DNA from: Colias croceus
Taxonomy: Eukaryota; Arthropoda; Insecta; Lepidoptera; Pieridae
NCBI RefSeq assembly: GCF_905220415.1
Contig: NC_059548.1
Span: 5,768,501-5,832,500 of the forward strand
Length of the DNA stretch: 64,000 nt
Direction: 5' to 3'
Shown here: positions 1 through 11,800 of the stretch, piece by piece
How the letters are laid out: each line of letters starts with the position of its first letter
Numbering within the stretch: position 1 is the stretch's first letter
Program-made: the position numbers and the translations under genes
Notes under the pieces: generated by a model
The model's input: the letters and a program-made list of their open reading frames with translations, nothing else
The model's database searches: none
Told to the model about the DNA's origin: nothing

Positions 1-1193
1 GATAATACAAACAATTATTGTGCAATTGTAACAGTCTTTATTAAGAATCAGTAGTAAATTGTGATCGCTATTTCCATAGTACATTTTAAAATTGTCTATT
101 TTTTGAATATTATTTGTGAAATAACTTATATTTTCGCAAACAGAAGTAAATTCAACCGGATAAAAGGTTTTTGTGCTCAGTCACAAATGAGTTTTGGATG
201 TTCGATCGTATTTGTCGTATATTTCGTCTTATTCGTTTAACTTATTATACAATTTAAACGCTTAATATAAAATCAGTCTAATTCTTAAAGCGACATAATG
301 TCTAACCATAAAGCTTAAACGAATGCCATAATCACACTGGAAAGTTCAGTAACGTAAGGCCACTAGGTTTCGTTAGTATGTCTACTATGGACTGTGTTTG
401 AATATTTCTTTTATGGATACAAATGATGCTAGTAAATAATATACATTTTTTTTAATTCGAATTTAATGTGATAGTAGTTTTTTAGTCAATTTTTCACAGA
501 TCAAAAAATAATTTAGCACTTTATAATTTAAGATTGATATTTCATAATAAATTAATATATTTTTAAATACTTATTTTTTGTGTATGTAGGTATGTACAAT
601 ATGAAAAAAATGTCCAGTCATCCATAGCAGATTAACAGTTGATACTTAACAATATAAAATGTTATTTTAACCAAGATTTACAATTACGCTTTAAAAATTA
701 ACAATACAAAATTATATTATGTTAATATGGCGGTTTTAACATTTTGGAAATCAAGAGCTTAGTAATAAAAATTAATATAACATAATGTGTAACCGGTTTG
801 TGAGAGATAATTAAATTTTTCATAGAAAACACGAAATGCTTCACAATATATAACATATTATTATCAATATAAAGATCACAAAAAATAATGCACCTGCGCG
901 TATATAATTGAATAACTGTAAATATCATACATTTTCTAACATTTAAACGACAACTTCGAAAAATAATTTAAAGCTTATCACGAACGCAATTACACTGTGT
1001 GCAATAAATTTTCTCTTCGCATTTGTATCAAATTGGAACCGAAGCCGCTCGTCGGCGAAGCGTTAACAGGGAGGGTATAGCTATATTACAATATTAGACA
1101 CCAGAACGAATGTACACCTATCTACAACATGCACCTCTATTTACACTATATGACACCGAGTTGTTACGTATAGAGATTCCGCCTCTAACGAGG
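1..1193 (-). other. Probable 3' UTR and downstream sequence
   Basis: AT-rich sequence beyond the stop codon, with no coding signal. The only minus-strand AATAAA is at 36-41 (TTTATT on the plus strand); ATTAAA variants lie near 452-466. If the canonical signal is used the 3' UTR would be about 1.15 kb. Short ORFs here have no coding character. Confidence 0.5.
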
Positions 1194-2822
1194 TCACAAG
1201 CGCATCTCCCATAGGATGAGATGCGCGTCTTTGGGATTGGGGTCAGCGGCAGGGGCCGGGCGTTCCGAAGCATCAGCTGTTTGTCTCCAGTCGACGTAAC
1301 CACGCCCACCCATCACCGTCACTATAGACCTCCGGGACGCGCCATCGCCCACTATATAATCCGCCCCTCGAAGACTTCTGACGGCGTTCTTCTTTGGACC
1401 TCTCGCGTCATTCGCTGGAGCAGTTGCCGAATCGCTTCTCGATACGGAGCGTTCTGATGCACTCGACTTGCCCGATGACGAATCAGGTGTGGAAGCGGCT
1501 AAAGGAGCTAAACTCGCCGCTCCCGACGCGCCTGAACTAGTTCGCGATACACCACGCAATGCCATAGATTCTTCGCTTCCAGACGACGTGCATAGACTCG
1601 AAGCTCGTGAATCGACCGACCAGCTGGACAAATCTAGACTTCTAGGTCTACCAGCTCGCATGCGTAGCCGTCTATCTAGTGTGCTGACACGGAATGGGAT
1701 AGCTGCTAATTCTGGGTCACTCCGCCTTAACGCTTCACCGCCTGAGCCATTAACGTCACTTTCTCCGACGCAGTCCTTTACAAACATTAGATCCCCAAAT
1801 AGGCCGTAGACATCACACGCGTTCAAATTAGCGCACTTTGGCAGAGTTTTGCTCAGACGCACGTCACCAGGTTTCTTCCTTCTAATCACAGCTGATTGCA
1901 CTCGCTGCGGTCTATAAGGACTCATTTCTTCTGATATCCTTCGTTCTAATTTATGTTTTTCGGTGTCTTCTTTGCCATCTTCTTCTTTGAATTCGTGGGC
2001 TGTGTCGGCGAGTGCGCGTGCGTTTGATAAATTACGTCTAACAGTGTTGACATCAACATCTTTAGTCTCGGTGTTCAATGGTAGTAGGAATGTAACGGGG
2101 CCAGCGTGAGCATGGTAGGACACGGCAATGTGTCCACCGATGAGAGGCAGGCCTTCTAGTTTCGGTAACGGTACAGTAACACTAACACCAGCCGTTGTAC
2201 CGACCCATAGGAGCCCTTGAACAGCCAATAAAGCTGAAACGTGGGCTGGCTTGCTTCCTTCTCTAGCACCAATAGTTTTAGCCACATCAGCGGCTATGTC
2301 GATATTTTGTAAATGCTCAAATGTTTCGGTATGATACAGACTTACGAACGTCGATTCTGAGAAAGCCGCCCAGAGTCCGACGCCGGAATGCGCCAAATAT
2401 TTTACAGATCTATCTCCTTCACCCTTTAACTCTAAGATACGCATGATTTCAGCAGTCAAAGCGTTTATTGCGAACACTCGTTTCGCACACGCCGCATAAA
2501 TAATTCCATCAACAGGTAATATACAATGTACAGGTTTGTCCCCGAGTTCAATCGCTATAGGCTCCTGCAGGGCCCAGGAATCGTCATGATTTCTTCTAAA
2601 AACTGATATCCTTCCGTTGGCGAGACCAACGAACATGGAGTCGCAGTGGAATTTGATTTGCGTAACAGCAGCTATAGTGGGAACTTCGGTCAACTTCTCT
2701 TGCTTCTCGGGCTCGACGCCAGAGAATATGATGATTTTCTTGTCTTCAGTGCCGAGCCACACTGTGTCGCCGCACAGCGTGTTCACTTGTCTCACTCCTT
2801 TTGCATATTCTATTGAGCTTAC
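1194..2822 (-). CDS. ARHGEF10: Exon 13, terminal exon: propeller, Ser-rich linker and stop
   Basis: A long pyrimidine tract and ATGTTTCAG precede 2822; translation runs 542 codons to the TGA at 1194-1196. Blades are visible as DTVWLGTEDKKIIIFSG, SMFVGLANGRISVFRR, GIIYAACAKRVFAINALT, GVGLWAAFSESTFVSLYH and GLLWVGTTAGVSVTVPLPKL, followed by VSYHAHAGPVTFLLPL. A Ser/Arg-rich segment (about residues 965-1160 of the protein) interrupts the last blade, which resumes with SIVTVMGGRGYVDWRQ and closes with HLILWEMRL at the C-terminus. The exon starts with GTAAGC immediately after its acceptor, a donor-like hexamer in an unusual place. Confidence 0.95.
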   Translation of the reverse strand, partial: VSSIEYAKGVRQVNTLCGDTVWLGTEDKKIIIFSGVEPEKQEKLTEVPTIAAVTQIKFHCDSMFVGLANGRISVFRRNHDDSWALQEPIAIELGDKPVHCILPVDGIIYAACAKRVFAINALTAEIMRILELKGEGDRSVKYLAHSGVGLWAAFSESTFVSLYHTETFEHLQNIDIAADVAKTIGAREGSKPAHVSALLAVQGLLWVGTTAGVSVTVPLPKLEGLPLIGGHIAVSYHAHAGPVTFLLPLNTETKDVDVNTVRRNLSNARALADTAHEFKEEDGKEDTEKHKLERRISEEMSPYRPQRVQSAVIRRKKPGDVRLSKTLPKCANLNACDVYGLFGDLMFVKDCVGESDVNGSGGEALRRSDPELAAIPFRVSTLDRRLRMRAGRPRSLDLSSWSVDSRASSLCTSSGSEESMALRGVSRTSSGASGAASLAPLAASTPDSSSGKSSASERSVSRSDSATAPANDARGPKKNAVRSLRGADYIVGDGASRRSIVTVMGGRGYVDWRQTADASERPAPAADPNPKDAHLILWEMRL

Positions 2823-5800
2823 CTGAAACATAGAAATAATAAGATTAATAAAAAAAATTAAAATCAAACACTATTGAAATGAAAAACATATTGAACAATT
2901 TATAAGTTTATTATTCATTATATTCGGGTCTAAGAAATAATAGCCGAAAATGAACGTCTCGATTGTGGCTGCTCGATGCGAGAAAACAGTGAGCACGACT
3001 AAATGCGCGTGGATTACAAATCCAAACCAAAACCTACACCCGCTCGACGTGACAACAACACAACTAGATGCGTGTCATTTCCCAATAATCCCGCACTTAC
3101 CCTAGTATCCGGTAGATCCAACGTCACTAGCGTCTTTAGCGTGGCCGCTCTATGTGTGAGCACAGACAGTTGCGTGTTCTGAGCACCGCCCGCGCACACC
3201 CACAGCAACGAGCGCGCACGTCGCCGCACACCACCCCCTGCGCACCCGCTCGATGTGTAGAAGCACCCGCATTTCACCTGTCAATGGTTAATACAAGATT
3301 ATAGATTGAAACAATAAATTTATATGAGGTGTAAATAGTTTTTTTTTAAGCTATTGCATAGCTTCTATCGCGGGCCTTGAGCGCGGGGACCGAATCGAGA
3401 AATTCCGTAACGAAAAACCTCACGCTCCACACTCCGACGGGCACGGAGGTGTGGCTTGAAGGCATAGCATGCAATAGCTTTACCGCGGCAGTCCCCGAGT
3501 GCCACACGTCTTTTCTAATTAATTACCGATGAAAAGTTTTTTTGTGGAAAGTCAAAAAAAACAACTTTCAACTCCAGGAAATCAAATGATTCTTACACAC
3601 TATTTTAAGCAATCAAAACTGAATGAACATCGTATTAAAATCTTTAAATAATTAATTAATTTGAATTTTAGTATTACAATTTGGCCGATAACCGCCACGC
3701 GGAGAAGTTAGACCGAGCCTGCGCAAGTTGCACAAGCCGTAACGTACTATGTACATTACGGCGTATATAATCAGGCTTACCTCAGTCAAATTGTTAGACG
3801 AGTATACGGGCGCGGCTGTTACATAAAGCGGCATCTTATGCGGTGGTGGTGTAGTTGCTGGTAACCGCCAAGCGGGGCAATTAGCCCGCGCCTGCGCAAG
3901 TTGCGCTAGCCGTAGTTCAGTCGCCCACGCACGTCTAGCACCGGGCTCGTTCGCTCTGAATGTTAGTGGCTCTTCGCGACCGCGGATGGTTAGTTGGAGA
4001 CAACAGGAATCGACCCATGCCATTTCGTCGTCTTTTTTCTGGAAGGGATTGGTAATCATTAATTTTTTGACATGAAAACACCAACTATTCGTACGCATGT
4101 ACGTAATCCATACTATAATATTATAAATGCGAAAGTAACTCTGTCTGTCCGTCTATTACTCAATCACGCCTAAACTACTAAACCAATTTGCATGAAATTT
4201 GGTATGGAGATATTTTGATACCCGAGAAAGGACATAGGCTACTTTTTATTACGAAATATGTACCACGCGCGAAGCCGGGGCGGACCGCTAGTTACATATA
4301 AATATTTTGTCTTATTTTTATTAAATAAATTTATTGAATTGTGATATGACAATTTAACTAATAAATATTAATAAGGACTTACAATGTTGACGTTTTAATT
4401 TATAGTTATTCTTAATGTTAAACTAAGTTAGCTAACTAAGATGTGTTGATACTTTGATTTGAAACACAGAAAGAATTACACAGTGCAAAATCAAATCAAC
4501 TCTACACACCTGTATACTCCTCTGTATATTTTGCAACAGAGCCTTAAACACTTCAGGCGCGACTTCCGAATACGGTGTCTTCAACGAAGCGGCCAAATCG
4601 GCCATTCTCGATACCGTTTCATAGTCGTGCATTAGCGCTGACATCTCGTTGCAAAGGGAATCTCCGGTGGACGTGCTACTGCTCGAGTTTGATCGTAGGC
4701 TTCCGCTGCGGTTCATTCCTGGAGATGTGAAGAAAACTATCAATAAGTGTCTGTTTCAAAAGAAAAACAAAATTTAATAGATATGGTGGGTTAGGTTAGG
4801 TTCGGTTTATTTAAAAATATATTTATGTAACTATGCAGAAACAGCCTCGCGTGTGTCGACTCGCAACCTGCACTTCGCAAACGTTAGGAAAAAGTATATT
4901 CTCGGCATAATAAGTAAGTAAATACGTTACGGATAACAACTTTTCGACAGCATGTAATTTCGCGACTTGAATAATATCTAAAAATTTTTAGTTTTCACAA
5001 TCTTACGGCGACATCAAAGACTATGGCTGGTTGCAGAGCTTGACCGACTATCAGTGCGTACCGTCGCTCCTGACGATACGCATCAACAATGTGTATGAAT
5101 ATGACACTTATACGCATGACAATACGCGTGCGTATGGTCGGTCTAGCTATGAATTTCCATACATATGACGAGCGCGACTGACGTACGCAGTGATGGTCGG
5201 TCAAGCTCTGCAACCAGCCTATTACTGATAGTCTAGTACCCTTACCCTGAGCCAGCACGCGGCTGAGCGTCGGCGAGGTGCCCGTATCGAGCACGTCCAC
5301 GTCCTGCACGGGGTGCGCCCACTTGAGGCCGAGCCGCTCCGCCTCCTCGCCGCCCGCGCCCACCGACACGCACACCACCAGGTCGTTGAGTAGCAGCAGC
5401 CGCCGCGGCTTGCACTTTGTGAGCGTGCCCGATTGGTTGAACTCCTGGGAAGGGAACAATAATTATAATATAGTTGTAAGATTTTAATACTGTGCACGTA
5501 CGCACGTAAACAAACACACACGCTGAACGCACGAATGAAATGAAAATTATCTGCGCTTTCGCCCGTCGCTTTGCGTGTTAAGATGTCTAAAACTTAACAT
5601 TTTTATTTTTTATACTAAAACTTTTGAATTACTCTTTCTATTAAAAAGACTGCACAAATTCCGTTGCATCGTTTTAAAGTCCATACAACTTTGACAGCTT
5701 TATACAATGTATTATGTAGTGACATAAACAGTCAAATCCGTCATTCAATAAAAGATAAGCACATCCACGCCCACGCACACACACGCACACGCACACGCGC

Positions 5801-8800
5801 ACGCACGCACGCACGCACGCACGCACCCGTGCACGCATACATAACATACTTTATTCCCACAAACCCTCACAATATAGCAAGTTACTAACCAATTGCAGCA
5901 AGTCGTCCTGCCGCAACAGATGCCTCCGGTCGGCGCGCGAAGCGAGCAGCCGCGCGGCGCCGAACCGCGCCGCACCGCCCGCCCCGCCCGCGCCCGTCAT
6001 ACCGCCGCGTGTCAACCGTCTTAGGGCTCCGCGGAACGCCTGTTGAACATACAATACGTATTATTAATTATTATGTTCTACTAATAAATTAAAAGTCAAC
6101 ATTTATTCATTCAACTTAACTTCTTTCAGAAGCCCTAAATCCCTATTATGAAGATATAATCGCCTCTCATAAAGATATCTCGGCGCTAATAAAAAATATA
6201 TCGCAGGCAACATGCTAATTACTTTACTGTATCTATAACAAGTCTTCTTCTTTTTAAATCAGACGTCAAAATGGAAAAGTTGAATAGTCTCGAAAAATTT
6301 AAAACAAGTCCTGCTCTAATAATTGTCCAATTAATAAAAATAGAAGTAAAAAGAAACTTACACATATAAATAGCACTGTGTACGACTAGAGCTCTTAACA
6401 AATAAACTAAACACTATTATTTACCTGCGTCCTCTCCGCGTCCCGTTTCCTCTCATTGAGAGCGTCGGCCAACGCCTCCAATCTGGTCAGAGCTCGTTGT
6501 AATGCAACTCTATCCACGTGTCCCGGAGGCGTGTGCTTTAAGAGATCCTGTAATAATATAGAATATATGAGCCAAACAGAACAATTATTGTGTATTGTAA
6601 ATCTCAAGACATGAATAAATTATTTCATTTATCTACATTCTATGACCTTATTTCTGGAATGTGGTTCTAAACTACAATCATAAATCAAACATAATGTTGA
6701 ATATGTTACATTTGATGAATACTTAAGATTTTAATTTACGTTTAATTGAATACTTTAGAAATAAATCTATACAAATACTATAAAGCTGAAGAGTTTGTTT
6801 GTTTATATGTTTTAACGCGCTAATCTCAGGGACTACTGGTCCGATTTGAAAAATTCTTTCATTGTTAGATAGCCCATTCATCGAGGAAGGTTATAGGCTA
6901 TATATCATCACGCTAAGACCAACAGGAGCGAAGCCACGTGGGTTAAACTGCGGAGCGCAGCTAGTTACAAATAAAGGTTATAGCTAACAAAAACTGCCCA
7001 CAGTCACAATTCTTACCTGTAAAAACATAATAAACTGCGGGAACCGCTGCACCGGTTTCACCATCAGCCCGAAGAAGGACAGCCTGTCGTGTGCGCTGAT
7101 CTGTTTCACTTTGAAGAAGTCAGCCAGCGCCGACTTGCGTTTCGACTCCATCTTGGCCAGCTCCATGGCGACCGAGAAGTTGTTTATGAAGTCAGAGTAC
7201 ACGTCGAGCACCACCGCTTTGGAAAACGCGTTTAGGAAGACCTCGCCTGGAAAGATTAATAGAATCATTACTTATTAAGTATTTCATTTAAAGGAAAAAA
7301 ATATTTGCTAGGGCAATAAGTAAAAAATCTGTAGGAAAGAGTATTAAAATGATGCTTTAAAAAATGAATATTAGAACAAACAATGTTTGTATTATGTCAT
7401 ATTTTATAAATTATTAATTCTTATATACATATAATTATAAATCTTAAACTTCCTGATTTATGGGTCCATCACAGCAGTCTGTTTCTTTGGAAAATGTTAC
7501 TTTTTCGCAAAGGTTTTAATGAGTAAAAGTAGCTTAGGTTCTCACGGCTATTTTATGCTAATAAAATAAGCTATTACTTTAAATGCATCCTGCTTCAACA
7601 ATTTCACCGACTAGAACCAAAGTATTGGGCCAATATCTTCCGTACAAGTTTATAAAAATTAAAAACATTCATCAATAACGTCTCAATTATAACCGTAGCA
7701 AAACCTCGCTCAATTAGCGAACAAATCACCAATCAATCAAAATCAAATTACCATAATTTACAACCGACCCGCGAACACACATCACACTAGACACCACAAG
7801 ACATTTTTACAATCCGTAACACATTAGAGAAATGCTTGCATAATTTCGTGTGAAAGTGAAACACTTTCCGCCTCATCGTCATTAAATATTAATAAAGTGT
7901 TAATTAGCTGGCGATGTTGTATACAGGTGGATTTTTTTGACAGGTCAGTAAGAGCAAGTATCTTGTAGAAGATTATGCCTGCGTACGTGAAGATGCTACG
8001 GTGCGGTGTTGTGACTAACCATAATTTCTGAAATTAAATTTTAGTTGCTAAATAATCAAATGTAAAATAATGTTTCGAGTTGATTTATCTTTTACCGTAC
8101 AAAATGTATAGGAATAGTTTTCGGAATTTCTGCCATATTAGTTCAGGATACATCGCCCATTTTTGCAAGTGACTACTATCAAGCTAATTTTCCGTTTGTG
8201 GCTTTATTTTGATGAGACGCCCAACAATTTCGTGTACGAAAGTCTCGATTGTGGTAGCTACCACTATTTATTACTAACTGAATTTTTTTTTGTTTAATCT
8301 CAAGATAATTACCTAAATTATTTGAAAAAATATTTGTCCTACAAAATCTATGGTTTGTTCAAAGAGTCCCCCTTTCCAAAGTGTATCGATAACGAGGTCA
8401 TCATAAATGATTACTAACAAGCTGATTTTTTTGTTTTCACTTAGTTAATGTTTATATAATTCAACAGACATATTCTCCTACATTTATTATTTATATTAAT
8501 AATTATTTATTTATTTATTTATTTATCCTTGTTATCTCTGTTAGCTACCACAATCGAGAGTTTCGTACACGAAATTATTCGATGTCTCATCAAAATAAAG
8601 CTACAAACGGAAAATCAGCTTGATAGTAGTCACTTGCAAAAATGGGCGATGTATCCTGAACTATATCCAGTAGGTACTCAAACCTAAAATGACCCAAAAG
8701 TCTTTTGATCCCTAGTTTGGTCTCCTAGGAACGTTTTTCTTTAGCTGTAACGGTTAAGGTTCTGAACAAACCACCCTGTATAGTCTATACAACTGTAGTA

Positions 8801-11800
8801 GTTGTGTATGAACTCACCAATCTTTTCGTCGCGGTCCCACGTTCGAGCGCAGTCGGCGAGCGCGGTGCGAAAGTGCAAGTGGCACTGCAGGATGTCCGGC
8901 AGCCGGTGGAACAGCGTCTGTATCTTGCTAGCGTTCAGTATCGCCGGGCTGCTCTCTTCTAGCGGCTTCTTGTAGTCCTAGAACGGTAATGAACCAAATT
9001 AATACTGAAATCTTTTCCCAGAACAGTTAACTAACTCTGCTCCTAGGGTGAAGCATATTGACATGTTTTGGATATTTAAATAGATACAGACGATGAACTT
9101 GATGATATAGGTACATCGAAAAAAATGTTATTATACAAGGTATTGCTGATTGCTAATACGATGAAATTTATAGAGTTAACTTACACTCAGATATTTTTTT
9201 ACAAGCTTTACATTTTTTTACAATCAAGGTAAAAACCTCGATTAAACATATTATTATCAACAAATATACAAAAAACACTTCAAGGAAAATTTTTATGTGT
9301 TATTTGTACACTAGTGATGATAATAATATTATATTATCCTCTAAAGAGAGAAGGTAAATGACCATGAATATGACCGGTAAATGAGCTATCAAAACACTTT
9401 ATTTGACATATTGTAAGTACTTAAATATACGACTATTAAAAATTGCATATCATTTATTAACTAACTCACAAAAAATCTCGTTACGACAGTTTTACCGAAT
9501 TTAAAAGGAAACGAAAACAAATAGCATACAAATTTTGACATCATCGAGTTATCGATAAAAAAGCTTATCCGCGTGTGTCATATCTTTATTTAGTATACAG
9601 TACAACCTGTCTTGTACGTACATTATACATATAAAGTAAACAAGCGTCATGCTCATGTTTTATGATTAAATGCAGAAATCGTTATGAAAGCACTGCGTAA
9701 ATTGAAAATAATTACTCCATAACGAGCCGCGGTATAATCTCTATTTAATAGCAAAATCGTGATCTTAAGCATACATTAATTTGCTGAACTTAAATGCGTA
9801 TTTTGTCTAACATAAATAAGGAGTTTGCGTAATTGTGGGCAAATTGTGTATTTTATAACAAAACTTTAGTGTCCAATAACTAAACTGAATAGTCGTAAGT
9901 CTGTTGTGACCTACATTTCCAACCAATTCCTACGATGTTTCAATAAGCTCCTCTAATTTAATACTAGTACCTATTTGCGAAAATGATTTGTAAATTAAAT
10001 CTTTATGTCTATGCCATAAAACTTACTGTTGTACATTTCAATACATAAAAGTTGTGACACCATACTTGTTTATTGTTATTTAAGAGTAAATTTCATATGA
10101 ATATCAAAAGTAAATAGAACCCGAGAATATCGATAAATGTACGTAGTAAAATATATTACCTATTATTTACTATGCATTAACTTAAGATTTTGCATAAAGC
10201 ATATTGTATTTTAAATAATATTAGAAGTATTTAATTAATAATTTTATCTCAGGAAATATTAAGAAAAAGTGACTTGATTTTCGAACCATATGACAATCTT
10301 TAACTGCATACTAAATGCATATCACACACAATAAACAACAATTAACCTATTTCACGTATATATACCCAAGCTCTATCATACTGTTCCACATTCGTAAAAC
10401 GATATACCAATTAATAAAATAGCCATATTCATAAAAGCACACGCCAACGACCTCGCTTCAACCAAATAGCTTCACAAATACAACCTATTGAAAGTGTCCC
10501 ACTTCCTAATATGCAAATCTGTAACATGTTAATTGAACAATACTTGTGGGTCGACCGTTCTGTTGTCTGTTTGTATTCGTTTATATTTATTTTACCACTA
10601 ATTATTCGACTTTCCATAAAAACAAAGGAAGAAATTTTGTTTCAAAATCTAAAAGTCGAGAGAAATTGTCACATGTCAGTATGTTATTATCACAAACAAA
10701 TGATTATCATAAATATTTGTAAATTAAAGGATATCGTTAAAGTTAACAACCTAAATTTAACGACTATCAACCAATTGCGACGTAAATCAAAGTCTAGTGC
10801 TATTATGTTTTGGTAACTATAAAATATCAGAATACCTCGCGTTATAAACTAGAGATCAATCATAAAACCGGTGTAAATTTTAATTTATCGTCGAATATAT
10901 TATGTAAGATCGGAGTAACAACAAAACGTTGCAATGTGTATGTACATACAGTATACATACCGGATTAAGCGGTCAGTTAGGTGTTTTGCAACTCATTCAA
11001 TCAGCCGTCGTGTCCCACCTCTGTGGTGAGAACAAACCACGCTAATTGATTCCAATCAATTGCGTAATAACAATTTAAAAAGCCTGTCTAATTGCTATGA
11101 CTAACTTCACCGCACTTCCTTTGTGAGCGCTCTATGACAGTATGCAACATTCACCATTTGAATTGACTCTACAAACACTAATTAAAAAATAGTTTTGACG
11201 TTTCCACAATATGTATTAGAAAACTATTAAAAATCGGACAGATAGGTGAAACTATAACTTTTCGAAATAATTGAGGTCATCGATTATATATTCTTGTTTT
11301 TGATTATATGCAGGATGGATAAAACATAACACAATGGGAATACGTGTGTAACAATGTGTATTATTAAATATGCAATTATATGCATATTTAGCGTAATCTT
11401 GGAACAAATCACACAGTAATGATATAATGATCTAAAAGACACGTAACAATGAAAAAAAATGTTTTCGCAATCTCAGATATTGAGAAAAAGACAATAGTAA
11501 AGAAAGGTCAAAGTGAAATAATATTGAAAGTTTGCCACATAAATAAAGGTCGAATAGACACCCAAATATTTAAGACCAATTGCAATTGTCATAGGGCAGA
11601 CAGCTATTACGTGAAGGCATTAATTTCTTATAGAATAAGTTTTCACAATACAGTATATGTATGAATGAATGAATGAATAAAAACAAAAAACAGATATACG
11701 TCATACAAAAAAGAGACATGCACAAATGGCGACCTTATTGCTACTTAACCATCTCTTCCACCCTCCAGGAAACCTTACACAAGATAGAATAAAACATATT

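Noticed and set aside
1221..1809. Plus-strand frames at 1221-1457 and 1468-1809
   Set aside because: Antisense shadows of the terminal coding exon, caused by its higher GC content.
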